From positions 1-52,253 of the forward strand of contig JAICQO010000041.1 in assembly GCA_025937835.1 (NCBI GenBank): a DNA stretch of 52,253 bases, in the 5' to 3' direction. The notes under the pieces are model-generated. The model ran no database searches. It was not told the DNA's origin and saw only the letters and a program-made list of their open reading frames with translations. Each line of letters starts with the position of its first letter. Position 1 is the first letter of the stretch. Below, one piece after another: positions 7,804 to 16,805 of this stretch. A program made the translations under genes and the position numbers. The DNA comes from Polyangiaceae bacterium. GTDB lineage: Bacteria; Myxococcota_A; Polyangia; Polyangiales; Polyangiaceae.

Positions 7804-8958
7804 TCACTTGTTCTCGGGCGTGGGCGAGAGGCTCGGCTTTTGCGCGCCGTCGTTCTTGATCGCGATCGGTGCGCCGTTGCGGAGCTTGAAGGCGCCGGCC
7901 GTCACGATCTCCTGACCGTCCTTCAGGCCTTCCTCGACCGCCACGAAGTCCCCGCGCATCTCGCCGAGGCGCACGAACTGCTGGCGCGCGACGAAAGCGG
8001 GCTTGCCGTCGTGGCCGTTCTGCGGCTTGCCGGCAGCGTCCTTCTTCGGCTCCACGATGAACACGGAGTCGCCGTAAGCCGCGTGCACCACCGCCGTCAC
8101 CGGGACCGCGACCACGTCGCTCTTCTCGGGTAGCACCACCTTCACGCCGACGAACATGCCGGACCGCACCTTGCCCTCGGTGTTCTCGAGCAGGGCCCGC
8201 ACCTTCACGTTGCGAGTCACCGGATCGACGGAGGGCGCGATCGCGTCGATCGTGCCGACCGCGATCTGCTCGGTCGAGCCCTCGCGTGACACGCGCACCT
8301 GCATGCCGTTCTTGAGGACGGGCAGGTCGCGCTGCGGCAAGGTGAAGTCCACGTACTCGGACTCCGTGGTCTCGAGCACGGTGATCCGCGTGCCGGGCGC
8401 CAGGTACTGCCCGAGGTTTACCGCGCGGATGCCGAGGCGGCCCGAGAACGGCGCACGCACGATCTTGCGGTCGATCTGGGCGGCGAGGGCCTTGGCGTCG
8501 GCGCCCAGGCTATTCAGCGTGGACTCGTCGGTGTCGAGCTGCGCCTGCGCCGCCGCCCCCGCTTCGACCAAAGCGCGTGAACGCGACGCCTGCGTCTCGG
8601 CAAACTTGTGCCGGGCGCGGATCGAGGCGAGCTGAGCGCGTTCGACGCTGCTGTCGAGCTCGACCAGGACCTGACCCTTCTTCACGACCTGACCGGACTC
8701 GAAGCGGATCTTCGAGATCACCCCCGGCGCGTCGTTGCTGAGATCGACGCCCCTCGAGGAGGTGACGGTTCCGACGGCCTCGAGCGTGCCTTCCCAGCTC
8801 TGACGCTGGGCGCGGACGGTGCTCACCACCTCGGGTGGCTGGCCCATCGCCTGCATCTTCTCGCCGAAACCGATCAGAGTGCCGATCTGCTTGGCCTTGA
8901 TGCCGGCGAGCACCGCGATCACGGCGATCGTACCCACGATGATGATGACGTAACGCAT
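7804..8958 (-). CDS. RND efflux periplasmic adaptor (membrane fusion protein)
   Basis: 384 residues, AcrA/MexA type. An N-terminal membrane anchor (about residues 4-22, MRYVIIIVGTIAVIAVLAG) is followed by the split barrel-sandwich (lipoyl) halves around 60-100 and 165-200 with an alpha-helical hairpin between them, then beta-barrel and membrane-proximal domains. There is no lipobox cysteine, so it is anchored by its single helix. It links the permease encoded next to an outer-membrane channel. ATG 8958 has AGGA upstream. The tail is Lys/Pro-rich. First gene of the two-gene operon. Confidence 0.94.
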   Translation of the reverse strand: MRYVIIIVGTIAVIAVLAGIKAKQIGTLIGFGEKMQAMGQPPEVVSTVRAQRQSWEGTLEAVGTVTSSRGVDLSNDAPGVISKIRFESGQVVKKGQVLVELDSSVERAQLASIRARHKFAETQASRSRALVEAGAAAQAQLDTDESTLNSLGADAKALAAQIDRKIVRAPFSGRLGIRAVNLGQYLAPGTRITVLETTESEYVDFTLPQRDLPVLKNGMQVRVSREGSTEQIAVGTIDAIAPSVDPVTRNVKVRALLENTEGKVRSGMFVGVKVVLPEKSDVVAVPVTAVVHAAYGDSVFIVEPKKDAAGKPQNGHDGKPAFVARQQFVRLGEMRGDFVAVEEGLKDGQEIVTAGAFKLRNGAPIAIKNDGAQKPSLSPTPENK

Positions 8959-9307
8959 GGTCCTGAATCTTCGACCTACGCGGCTGCCGCGCGGTGCCTG
9001 GATGAAATCGTTGTGAAACTTCGAGGGTCCGCGCTCCCGTTCGGATCCAGCGAAGCTGAATTCAGCGAGTGAATCGCAGTCGACGGTCGAAGCGAAAGTC
9101 GTGCCCGTTCGGCGGTCGCAGTTTCACGCGCAATGCCTAGTGCGGCCTTTGGAGATTCGCCACCCCCGAACCGTCAGAATCGAAGCGAAGTTTGCCCGAC
9201 GCTCGGCTCCCGCGCCGGCGCAGCCCATTCTGAACGCTGCGGATGCTACCCCCATCGAGCTCGGAGCGCGAGCGGCTCGGCCCGCCAGCTCGGCCGCAGG
9301 GGTTAGA
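8959..9307. other. Non-coding interval upstream of the efflux operon
   Basis: 349 bp without a convincing gene. It must contain the promoter of the adaptor/permease operon on the minus strand. The only structure I can see is a perfect 12-bp palindrome, GCTGAATTCAGC, at 9055-9066, about 100 bp before ATG 8958, which could be a repressor site. No TetR or MarR gene is adjacent. Confidence 0.4.
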
Positions 9308-9610
9308 TCACTCGCGATCGCCGGCGCGGCGGCCGAAGCTCCGCCGCCGTCCTTCGGGTCGGACCGGGAAGACGCGGCGGTCGAGCGGTGAACGCCGCGA
9401 AACCAGCGACCTTCTCCCGAGTGGCTCGGGAAAAAGCCCGCGCAGCGCGGACAACGTGGTGATCCCGTCTTCCACGACAGCGTCGGCGTGCGCGTCGCAC
9501 AATGCCACGATTCGATCCTCGATCAGGACGCGCCTCAGCTTGGGTCGCCCCGAGCCTCCGACCGGTTCAGCCGCACCGAGAGCCGCGCAGACCTCGCAAC
9601 ATCGGGCCAT
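9308..9610 (-). CDS. Small zinc-binding, Arg-rich hypothetical protein
   Basis: 100 residues. C5-x2-C8 and C38-x2-H41 could hold one zinc as a small ribbon. The C-terminal 45 residues contain six RR or RRR clusters (GRRSL, SRRSPLDRR, GRRRS, GRRAG), so the protein is very basic and may bind nucleic acid. Codon usage is typical of the window, and the motif-like layout (ribbon, short helical part, regular Arg clusters) argues for a real gene. I do not recognise a named family. It starts at ATG 9610 and is divergent from the mscS-type gene. Confidence 0.55.
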   Translation of the reverse strand: MARCCEVCAALGAAEPVGGSGRPKLRRVLIEDRIVALCDAHADAVVEDGITTLSALRGLFPEPLGRRSLVSRRSPLDRRVFPVRPEGRRRSFGRRAGDRE

Positions 9611-9694
9611 CGGCCACGCCTAGCCGGGTTCGATCGAGTCGGCCAAGTTTCGGGCGAAGCAGTTCTGTGTCGAGGGCTCCGCGGCGAGCGGCGC

Positions 9695-9700
9695 TAGTAT
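9695..9700 (+). promoter_or_regulatory. -10-like hexamer of the MscS-type gene
   Basis: TAGTAT, 8 nt before ATG 9709, with no Shine-Dalgarno between. Same spacing as at several other genes of the window. Confidence 0.45.
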
Positions 9701-9708
9701 CCGTGGCC

Positions 9709-11373
9709 ATGGCCAAGGCCCCGAATCGGCTTGATGCAATGCGCTACCGCTCGTTCGCGCTGCTGCTCCTCGCCCTGGCGCTGGTGCTCGGCTGGGCAAC
9801 TCGAGCGCCAGCCCAGGAGGCTCTCACCCCCGAGGACGAAGAGTTCGGAACGCCGCGGCGGGCGCTCTCCACGCTGAACGGTGCCGTGAGGCGTGGCGAC
9901 CGCGCGCTGGCGGCGCGTGCCTTGAACGTACCGAAGAACGCCGGGAGCGCCCGGCTGGACGCGGCCTTCGAGCAAGCCGAACGCCTCGATTACCTGCTCT
10001 CGCGGGCGCTCGACGTGGACCTGGACGCGGTCTCGGACGAGCCCGACGGCAACAAGGCCGACGGACTCGATACCGAGCGGATCGGGGAGATCGAGCTCCA
10101 CGGCAAGAACGTGTCCATTCTGCTCAGCCGTTTGAGGAGCACGCCCCGGCGTTGGGTCGTCTCCGCGGGGACGCTGGCGCGCGTGCCCGAGCTCTATCAG
10201 GCGCGCGGTCCGAGCGCGCTGGAGGCGCGGATGCCCAAGGAGCTCCGCCGCGAAGCGTTTGGGCTCGCGCACTGGCAATGGATCGGGCTCGGCGTGGCCA
10301 TCGCGCTCGCGCTCGCGCTCGCGCACTTCCTCGTGTTCATCGGCTACGCGATGGGCTCGCGGCTCGCGGCGCGCACGCGCCTGCTGTGGGACGAGGAGCT
10401 GCTGCGGGAGCTGCGCGGCCCGAGCCGGCTGTTGCTGAGCGTGCTCGCGTTCTTGCCGCTCGGGCACTTGCTCGTGCTGCCGGAGTTTTACGCGGACGTA
10501 TTTTTCAGGATCAGCGCCTCGCTCGGCGTCGTGGCCATCTCCTGGATCGCGATCCGCGTGGTCGGCGTGGTGTCGAACGCGGTCGAACGCCGGGCGATCG
10601 CGGACGCGGAACGCTCCACCCACGTTCCCGACAACCTGCGCGGCGTGCAGACACGAGTGCGCGTGCTGCGCCGCGTGATCAGCGTGTTGCTCGCGATTTG
10701 CGGCGGCGCCGTGATGCTGATGCAGTTCGAGCTCGTGCGCAGCATCGGCGTGTCGCTGCTGGCCTCCGCCGGCCTCGCCGGTATCGTGCTCGGCGTAGCG
10801 GCCCAGCGCACGCTCGGGTCGGTCCTGGCCGGCATCCAGCTATCCTTCACCCAGCCGATCCGCATCGGCGACCAGGTCATCCTCGAGGGTGAATGGGGCT
10901 CCATCGAGGAGATCACGCTCACCTACGTGGTGATCAAGATCTGGGACGAACGCCGGATGGTCGTGCCGGTCAGTCGCTTCTTCGAGCAACCATTCCAGAA
11001 CTGGACCAAGGTCGCGACCGGCCTGCACGGCACGGTGATGATGCAGACCGACTACCGCCTGCCCGTCGACGAGCTGCGCAAGGAGCTCGCGCGGCTGGTC
11101 GCCCTGGACAAGCGCTGGGACCGCCGCACGAACGTCGTGCACGTCACGGACTTCAAGGACCGCACGATCGAGGTGCGCGTGCTCGTCTCGGCGCGCACCG
11201 CCGGGGAGCTCTTCGAGCTCCGCGCCTTCGTCCGCGAGGGGCTCGTGAAGTGGCTCGCGACGCTCGACGACGGCCGCTACCTACCGCGCCAGCGGCTGGA
11301 CGTGGGCGGCAAGGCCTTGCACGCGGTCCCGCCCGTTCCGGACGACGCGGACGCGGACGCGGCTACGGGCTGA
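9709..11373 (+). CDS. MscS-family mechanosensitive channel
   Basis: 554 residues. A signal-like hydrophobic N-terminus (RYRSFALLLLALALVLGWA, then APAQE) precedes a periplasmic domain of about 170 residues. Three or more membrane segments follow from about residue 190. The MscS core is at about 345-430: a Gly/Ala-rich pore helix (AGLAGIVLGVAAQRTLGSV), then the beta-domain signature FTQPIRIGDQV and the FEQPFQNW segment. The cytoplasmic alpha/beta cage domain ends the protein. It should open under membrane tension and release solutes during osmotic downshift. ATG 9709 is chosen for its upstream hexamer; ATG 9739 would leave a cleaner signal peptide. Its stop abuts the gshB stop. Confidence 0.9.
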   Translation: MAKAPNRLDAMRYRSFALLLLALALVLGWATRAPAQEALTPEDEEFGTPRRALSTLNGAVRRGDRALAARALNVPKNAGSARLDAAFEQAERLDYLLSRALDVDLDAVSDEPDGNKADGLDTERIGEIELHGKNVSILLSRLRSTPRRWVVSAGTLARVPELYQARGPSALEARMPKELRREAFGLAHWQWIGLGVAIALALALAHFLVFIGYAMGSRLAARTRLLWDEELLRELRGPSRLLLSVLAFLPLGHLLVLPEFYADVFFRISASLGVVAISWIAIRVVGVVSNAVERRAIADAERSTHVPDNLRGVQTRVRVLRRVISVLLAICGGAVMLMQFELVRSIGVSLLASAGLAGIVLGVAAQRTLGSVLAGIQLSFTQPIRIGDQVILEGEWGSIEEITLTYVVIKIWDERRMVVPVSRFFEQPFQNWTKVATGLHGTVMMQTDYRLPVDELRKELARLVALDKRWDRRTNVVHVTDFKDRTIEVRVLVSARTAGELFELRAFVREGLVKWLATLDDGRYLPRQRLDVGGKALHAVPPVPDDADADAATG

Positions 11374-12324
11374 TCACGCGGCGGGCAACTGCCGGCGGCG
11401 CTCGGCGATCCACGCGATCACGTCGTCTTCCACCGAGCGGCCCGAAAAGCGCGACAGCTCCTGGATGCCTGTCGGGCTCGTGACGTTGACCTCGATCAGC
11501 TTCTCGCCGATCAGATCGAGGCCCACGAACCACAGCCCGTGCGCGCGCAGCTTGGGACCGACCGCCGCGACCAGCTCGAGCTCTTTGGCCGAGAGCTCCG
11601 TCGGCACGACGTTGCCGCCGGCGTGGATGTTGGCGCGCACGTCGTCCGCGCGCGGCACACGCAAGATCGCCCCGAGCGGCTTGCCGTCGAGCAGGAGCAC
11701 GCGCTTGTCGCCGATGCGGATTTCGGGCTGATACTCCTGGACGAGCGAAAGTCGCTTGCCTTCCTCGGTCCAGACGTCGACCAGCGAGCGGCAGTTGGGG
11801 TCGCCCTGATTCAGCACCACGACGCCGCTGCCACCCGCGCCGTCCAGCGGCTTCAACACGGCCTTTCCGCCGACCTCTTCCATGAAGTCGAGCAGGGCCT
11901 TGGGGTTCGAGCTCACCAGCGAGCGCGGCATGAACTCCGAGAAATGGAAGGCGAACATCTTCTCGTTCGCGTCGCGCAGGCCCTGCGGGTCGTTCATCAC
12001 GACCACGCGCTGCTTCACGAAGTCGAGCTGCTGAGTGACGCGCAGGTAGGCGACGTCGAACGGCGGATCTTTGCGGATCAGCACCGCGTCCAGGCTCTCG
12101 ATCTCGAGTGACACCGGAGCGCCGGACGCGAGCCACGGCGAGCCCGGGTGCACGGTCAAGGGGCGGCACACGGCGGACAGCACGCGACCGCGGTTCTGCA
12201 CGAGATGCAGCTCGGTGTGGAACACCTCGTGGCCGTTTCGCGCAGCCGCGCGCATGAACGCGAAGCTCGTGTCCTTGTCCCACGCCAACCGATCGACCGG
12301 ATCCATCACGAACAGAATGCGCAC
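11374..12324 (-). CDS. gshB: Glutathione synthetase
   Basis: 316 residues from GTG 12324, equal to the E. coli enzyme in length. It joins gamma-glutamylcysteine and glycine with ATP to give glutathione in the cytoplasm. The N-terminus RILFVMDPVDR with the following DKDTSF is diagnostic. The ATP-grasp domain has KPLDGAGGSGV, the EYQPEI segment and the metal-binding end EVNVTSPTGIQEL. A longer reading frame to 12570 exists, but the upstream part has no homology-like character and TACACT lies 7 nt before GTG 12324. Convergent with the channel gene: the two stops abut in TGATCA. Divergent from ggt, which degrades the same product. Confidence 0.95.
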   Translation of the reverse strand: MRILFVMDPVDRLAWDKDTSFAFMRAAARNGHEVFHTELHLVQNRGRVLSAVCRPLTVHPGSPWLASGAPVSLEIESLDAVLIRKDPPFDVAYLRVTQQLDFVKQRVVVMNDPQGLRDANEKMFAFHFSEFMPRSLVSSNPKALLDFMEEVGGKAVLKPLDGAGGSGVVVLNQGDPNCRSLVDVWTEEGKRLSLVQEYQPEIRIGDKRVLLLDGKPLGAILRVPRADDVRANIHAGGNVVPTELSAKELELVAAVGPKLRAHGLWFVGLDLIGEKLIEVNVTSPTGIQELSRFSGRSVEDDVIAWIAERRRQLPAA

Positions 12325-12331
12325 GGGCCGG

Positions 12332-12337
12332 AGTGTA
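12332..12337 (-). promoter_or_regulatory. -10-like hexamer of gshB
   Basis: TACACT on the minus strand, 7 nt before GTG 12324; no ribosome site lies between. It supports the short start. Confidence 0.45.
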
Positions 12338-12438
12338 ACACGCGCGGCTGGCTCGCCATCCTGCTCGGTCGACCGGGAATCGTGCGACGGCGCGCTCGAG
12401 CTCTTGCCTCCCGCGCGCCCCGGCAGCAGAACGCCGGG

Positions 12439-14106
12439 ATGTTCCGTGTGTTGCGGTCGCCCGCGGTCTGGCTCGGGGTCTGGCTCGGTGTTGGGCTGTT
12501 CGCGCTCGCTCCGGGCGGCAAGGCCGAGGCCCAAGCCTCCGGCAAGCGCGAAGCGGCGTCGACCGAGCACCCGCTCGCGACGCAGGCCGCGATGGACACG
12601 CTGAAGCGTGGCGGCAACGCGGCCGACGCGGCTGCGGCCGCGGCGCTGGTCGCCGGCGTAGTGGGGCCGAAGTCGAGCGGCATCGGCGGAGGCGGCTTCG
12701 CGATGGTGCTCCGCGCTCGCGCCGCCGAGCCGGAGATCTTGGACTTTCGCGAGACGGCACCGATGGCGGTCGACAGCGCGGCGCTCGCGAATCGCCCGCT
12801 GCCCTGGGAGTCACGCGGCAAGCTGACCGGTGTCCCCGGTGAGCCGCAGGGCTTGTTCGACATGGTGCGCCGCTATGGCAAGCGCCCCTGGGCCGAGCTC
12901 GTGGGCACGGCCCAGCGCATCGCGAGCCGCGGCTATCCCGTGAGCGCGTTCATCGCCGAAGCGCTCGCCGAGAAGAGCGCGGCCGAGCTCAAGAAAGAGC
13001 CGAGCATCGCCGCGCTGTTCTTCCCCGGCGGCAAGCCCGCGATCGCCGGGCGCCTGGTCAGGAACCCGAAGCTCGCGGCCACGCTGAAGCGCCTCGGCGC
13101 CGAAGGGCCGGGCGCGATCTACGACGGCGTGATCGCGCAGGAGATCGTGAGCACGGCGGCGAGCGCGGGCGGCAATCTGAGCCTCGACGACTTGAAGCGC
13201 TACAAGGTCCACGATCGCAAGCCGCTCCGCGTTCGCTTCGGTGACTACACCGTGTTCACGATGCCGCCCCCGTCGGCTGGCGGCATCTTGCTGGCGCAGA
13301 CGCTCGGCATGTTCACCCCGAGCGAGCTCGAGCAGTTCGGCTGGGGGACGGGCGCGTTCAGCCACATCTTGGCGGAGGCGTTCCGCGCTTCCTTCGCGGA
13401 TCGCTTCCGCTACGTGGGAGACCCGGATTTCGTACCCGTGGACACGGCCAAGTTGCTCGAGCCCGCCCGCCTCGCGAGGGTGAAGAAGAAGCTCAGCATG
13501 GACCGCACCCACCGGGTGCAGCGGTTCACGAGCGAAGAGCACGGCACGCATCACATGGTGTTCGTGGACTCCGAAGGCATGGTCGTCTCGCTCACCACGA
13601 CCGTGAACCGCTCTTTCGGCGCCAAGCTCGTGACCCCGAACTCCGGGATCTTCCTGAACGACGAGCTCGACGACTTCGACAAGCCGTCGGAGTACGCGCG
13701 GCTCGGGATCACGAACGGGGCGAACCTGCCCCGCCCGGGGGCGCGACCGACCTCGAGTATGACGCCCACGATCGTGCTTCGCGAGGGCCGCCCCGTGCTC
13801 GCAATGGGCGGCTCCGGCGGCATGACCATCTCCACCAACGTCGCGCAGCTCCTGATCGGACGCCTGGTGTTCGAGCGGACGCCGGAAGAGCTGGTCAAGC
13901 AGCCCCGCTTCCTGGTGAGCACGCGCAACGCGACGCTGTACCTGGAACAAGCCGCGCCCCCCGCACTCCGCGACGATCTCGCCCGTCGCGGCGAGATCGT
14001 CGAGCTCACGAACTTCGCCACCGGCGTTCAGATCGTGAGCGGCGAGCCCGGCTCCCTCGAAGCCGCCGCCGACCCCCGCAAACACGGCAGCGCCCAGCTC
14101 CGCTAG
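12439..14106 (+). CDS. ggt: Gamma-glutamyltranspeptidase
   Basis: 555 residues. An N-terminal signal peptide (to about residue 32, GKAEAQA) sends it to the periplasm, where it hydrolyses or transfers the gamma-glutamyl group of glutathione. Family landmarks are EHPLATQAAMD, GGNAADAAAAAAL, GIGGGGF, the autocleavage and nucleophile Thr370 in HGTHHMVFVD, NSGIFLNDELDDF and GGSGGMTIS. The usual GSPGG is altered to GGSGG, a small departure. ATG 12439 fits the signal peptide; the upstream reading frame to 12148 overlaps gshB and is not used. The neighbouring gshB supports a shared role in glutathione turnover. Its TAG stop shares CTAG with the next, convergent gene. Confidence 0.94.
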   Translation: MFRVLRSPAVWLGVWLGVGLFALAPGGKAEAQASGKREAASTEHPLATQAAMDTLKRGGNAADAAAAAALVAGVVGPKSSGIGGGGFAMVLRARAAEPEILDFRETAPMAVDSAALANRPLPWESRGKLTGVPGEPQGLFDMVRRYGKRPWAELVGTAQRIASRGYPVSAFIAEALAEKSAAELKKEPSIAALFFPGGKPAIAGRLVRNPKLAATLKRLGAEGPGAIYDGVIAQEIVSTAASAGGNLSLDDLKRYKVHDRKPLRVRFGDYTVFTMPPPSAGGILLAQTLGMFTPSELEQFGWGTGAFSHILAEAFRASFADRFRYVGDPDFVPVDTAKLLEPARLARVKKKLSMDRTHRVQRFTSEEHGTHHMVFVDSEGMVVSLTTTVNRSFGAKLVTPNSGIFLNDELDDFDKPSEYARLGITNGANLPRPGARPTSSMTPTIVLREGRPVLAMGGSGGMTISTNVAQLLIGRLVFERTPEELVKQPRFLVSTRNATLYLEQAAPPALRDDLARRGEIVELTNFATGVQIVSGEPGSLEAAADPRKHGSAQLR

Positions 14107-15458
14107 GGCCTCCGCCGAGCCGTGACGACATAACCCGCGACCGGCTTGCCCGCTTCGCGGCGCAACACGCCTTCACCGAGCTTCACCAGCTCCAGGTTTG
14201 CGGCCGAAAGCGCGCGGCGCAGGTGGCGCTCCGAGTGGCTGTAGCGGCCGTGGGAGTTTAGGACGAAGCCGAGCTCTCCGGCAGCGTCGTCGCTGGCCCG
14301 CTCGACGCTGACGAGCAACAGCCCGCCCGGGCAGAGCGCTCGGGACGCACCTGCGATCACGGGTCGCAGATCTCCGAAGTAGATCAGGGTGTCCGCGGAG
14401 ACGATCAGATCGAAGCGCGCGCTCTGCGTGTCGAGGTACGCGCCGAGCTCGGAGTGGACCAGCTCGTCGTAGAGCCGGCGCTTGCTCGCACGCGCGAGCA
14501 TCTTGCTCGAGAGGTCGACGCCCGTGATGCGCGAGACGTAGGGCTCGATCAACGGGCCACACAGGCCGGTACCGCAGCCGGCGTCGAGCGCAACCAGCGC
14601 CTTTGCCGGCGGCCCCGCGGCTTCCGCGAGTGCCTCGCGGACTAGCTCGGGGGCGCGGTATTCGAGCTTCGCGAGCTTGACGTCGAAGCTGCTCGCGAAG
14701 TTGTCGAACACGAGCTCGACGTAGTCGTCCGAGGCCCGCGCCGGCACGTTTTCTCCCGAGTTTGCGGCGAGCATGTGAGCGGCCACGACGTTGCTCGGAT
14801 CTTCTTCGAGCCAGGTTCGGTACACCGAGGCGGCCTCGTTCCTCCGGCCCAGGGCCGCGAGAGCGACGCCCAGCTGGCGGCGCGCTTCGGGATGGTTCGG
14901 GAGCTGTTCGAGCGCGGCGCGAAAGTGCTCGAGCGCCTCTTCGATGCGACCGATCACACCCAGCAGGTTGGCGAGGTTGTTGTGAGTATCGATGTGCTTC
15001 GGGCTGAGCTCGAGCGCGCGGCGGTAGGCAGCCTCTGCCTCCTCCACGCGGCCCTGCATGCGCAGGGAGCTGCCGAGGTTGTTGAGCGTGCCGGCTTCGG
15101 GGCAGAGCGCGAGCGCGCGTTCGTAGGCGGCCGCGGCATCCTCGAAACGATCGAGCTCGTACAGCACGTTGCCGAGGTTGTTGTAGGTCCCAGCGTTGGG
15201 TGCGAGCGCAATGGCCCGCTCGATCAGCGTGAGCCCGCGTTCGCTGTCGCCGCGCTGGTGCGTCAACACCCCGAGGAAGTGCAGCGCGTCGGCGTGATCG
15301 GGTAACGCCGACAACACCACGCTGTACAGCTGTTCGGCGGCATCGAGGTTGCCGACCTGGTGGCACTTCATGGCGAACGCCATGGCTTCCGCCACGCTGA
15401 GATCGAGGTTTTCCCCTTCCGATTCGGCCGACTGAGCCGGTGCCTGCGCTTCGTTCAC
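14103..15458 (-). CDS. TPR-repeat SAM-dependent methyltransferase
   Basis: 451 residues. Residues 30-225 hold five or six TPR units (NNLGNVLYEL, NNLGSSLRMQG, NNLANLLGVIG and similar), a protein-binding superhelix. The C-terminal half (about 245-450) is a class I methyltransferase with motif I LDAGCGTG (291-298), an acidic GVDLS strand end (about 313-317) and LIVSADTLIYFGDL. This resembles the group of TPR-containing predicted methyltransferases; the substrate is unknown. GTG 15458 has a strong GGGAGG site at 15465-15470, spacing 6. Convergent with ggt, with four shared bases. Upstream is a 507-bp non-coding stretch with strong secondary structure. Confidence 0.88.
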   Translation of the reverse strand: MNEAQAPAQSAESEGENLDLSVAEAMAFAMKCHQVGNLDAAEQLYSVVLSALPDHADALHFLGVLTHQRGDSERGLTLIERAIALAPNAGTYNNLGNVLYELDRFEDAAAAYERALALCPEAGTLNNLGSSLRMQGRVEEAEAAYRRALELSPKHIDTHNNLANLLGVIGRIEEALEHFRAALEQLPNHPEARRQLGVALAALGRRNEAASVYRTWLEEDPSNVVAAHMLAANSGENVPARASDDYVELVFDNFASSFDVKLAKLEYRAPELVREALAEAAGPPAKALVALDAGCGTGLCGPLIEPYVSRITGVDLSSKMLARASKRRLYDELVHSELGAYLDTQSARFDLIVSADTLIYFGDLRPVIAGASRALCPGGLLLVSVERASDDAAGELGFVLNSHGRYSHSERHLRRALSAANLELVKLGEGVLRREAGKPVAGYVVTARRRP

Positions 15459-15541
15459 CGCGATCCTCCCTGGCTCGGCGTTATCTCATTGGCGCCGAGC
15501 GATTGGTAGCGACGATCGCGGAATAGATTACCGGGCGGCGA

Positions 15542-15775
15542 AGAGGGCGAGCCCCCGAAGTCGTGCTGCGGACCTCGGCTTTTTAGGCCTAGCGGGGCGC
15601 CCTTGCCGACGTATCGGAAGAGCATTGGGGGTTGACCCGCTGATGCACTGCCGGGGTTGTCTCCGTCATCACGACGGTTCGGCCCGCGTTTTGGTGAATC
15701 CTTCGCTTAGACCATTTCCCTTTTCGGAGACGCGAGAAATGGTGGACGGGCCATCACGATACGGGCTCGCCCTCT
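15542..15775. ncRNA. Structured non-coding element closed by a 13-bp inverted repeat
   Basis: AGAGGGCGAGCCC at 15542-15554 is repeated inverted and perfect at 15763-15775. Inside, in order, are hairpin-capable segments: CCGAAGTC/GACCTCGG (15555-15578, one mismatch), CCGA/TCGG (15606-15617), GCAT..GGG/CCC..ATGC (15622-15646), CCGTC-ATCAC-GACGG (15663-15677), and GGCCCG/CGGGCC (15681-15686/15747-15752) enclosing ACCATTTC/GAAATGGT (15711-15718/15736-15743). This looks like a multibranched RNA or a small palindromic element. It lies 84 bp upstream of GTG 15458, so on the minus strand it could be a leader. The strand is undecided; no match to RNase P RNA, tmRNA or 4.5S RNA signatures was seen. Confidence 0.45.
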
Positions 15776-15787
15776 CGCCGTCCGGAC

Positions 15788-15806
15788 GAGGTTCAAACTG
15801 AACCTC
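15788..15806. promoter_or_regulatory. Perfect 8-bp inverted repeat (operator or hairpin)
   Basis: GAGGTTCA-AAC-TGAACCTC, perfect symmetry with a 3-nt centre, 12 nt beyond the structured element. No T run follows on either strand, so a terminator is unlikely; a protein-binding site is more plausible. The stretch 15807-15965 between it and the anti-sigma stop shows nothing else. Confidence 0.4.
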
Positions 15807-15965
15807 CGCGCGAAGATTGTCAAGCTGCGGCGCGCACGATTCAGAGCTGATTTCGTGGGCGATCGTTCACACGCACGTGCTGCGTATGGCCTGGGTTTTG
15901 CTCAATGCATCACGCGTGCTCCGCGCTCGACTGGCAGAGATGCGCAGCGCGCGAGCACGGCGTGG

Positions 15966-16805
15966 TCAGTTCAGGCCCGCGACGAGCTCCGCAGTCTCGG
16001 GCTCGGTCAGGTCGCTCGCGAGCGCATAGCCGACGCCGCGATGTTCCGTCGCACCGATCGAGTACCCGCGACGAACGCCGACGTACACCGGCTCCTTGCC
16101 GACCATCCGCTGCTGCAGGCGATTCACGACCGGGAAGCGCTTGGAATCGTAGACGTAGAGCGTGACCCGGTGGCCACCGACCTTGTACCGCAACGACGCG
16201 GCCGCGCCGCGGTGCTGGCTGACCGGCACGACGCTGACGCCCTCCCAACGCCCGCCGTATTGACGGAAGCTCGGGATGTACACCGGGACGCCGACCTGCC
16301 GCTCCGCTTCGGGGAGCAGCTCCGGGCCCGAGTCGGGGCGTGATTCGACGTGGCGATCGACGAGCTCCTCGATCAGCTCGTCGAGGCTCTGCGTGTCGCT
16401 GAGCTTGCTCTGGTTCACCGGGGGCGCGCTGGGGTGGTGCGCGGTCCCGGACGGCGTTTGATTCATGAACCACACCGCCAGGCCGGCCGCGAACGCCAGC
16501 GGCGTCACGTTGCGCGACCCGAACCAGCGAGAGCGACCGGTGACCTCGGCCGTGGTCTCCCACTCACGCCGCCGAGCGGCTTCGAGCGCCGCGGCGACCC
16601 GCGCCTGAAAGCTTTCCGTGACGGGCGCGCTGCTCCGCGTCTGGCTGCGCAGGCTCTGGCGCATGGCCTCGCTGAAGCGAACGCGCTCGACGCAATGACC
16701 GCACTCCGACAGGTGCTGCTCCACCTCGAGCACGCGATCCGGGGCCAGCTCTCCGTCGCGGAAGGCTTCCAGGAAGGGCGCTACGGAACGGCAGTTGTTG
16801 ATCAT
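15966..16805 (-). CDS. Zinc-binding anti-sigma factor with large extracytoplasmic domain
   Basis: 279 residues. The N-terminus carries the ZAS/zf-HC2 signature H31-x3-C35-x2-C38 (HLSECGHC) typical of ECF anti-sigma factors. One membrane segment lies at about 100-116 ([14 protein letters not shown]). The remaining 160 residues would be periplasmic and contain a linker, an acidic helix ([13 protein letters not shown]) and a beta-rich end with [11 protein letters not shown]. It should hold the sigma factor encoded just upstream and release it on an envelope signal. Its ATG overlaps the sigma stop as ATGA, implying coupled translation. A longer reading frame exists upstream but lies in the sigma gene. 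Confidence 0.88.
   Translation of the reverse strand: MINNCRSVAPFLEAFRDGELAPDRVLEVEQHLSECGHCVERVRFSEAMRQSLRSQTRSSAPVTESFQARVAAALEAARRREWETTAEVTGRSRWFGSRNVTPLAFAAGLAVWFMNQTPSGTAHHPSAPPVNQSKLSDTQSLDELIEELVDRHVESRPDSGPELLPEAERQVGVPVYIPSFRQYGGRWEGVSVVPVSQHRGAAASLRYKVGGHRVTLYVYDSKRFPVVNRLQQRMVGKEPVYVGVRRGYSIGATEHRGVGYALASDLTEPETAELVAGLN

Noticed and set aside
15542-15775. Retron-like msr/msd locus, suggested by the 13-bp flanking inverted repeat and the myxobacterial host
   Set aside because: No reverse transcriptase gene lies on either side and there is no single long hairpin as in myxobacterial msDNA. The element is kept only as an unassigned structured region.
15788-15806. tRNA T-arm, because of GGTTCAAAC
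   Set aside because: The flanks form a simple symmetric hairpin and no acceptor, D or anticodon arm can be drawn around it.
15817-16029. 70-codon plus-strand frame before the anti-sigma gene
   Set aside because: No ribosome site or promoter-like hexamer, and its second half is the complement of the anti-sigma coding end.
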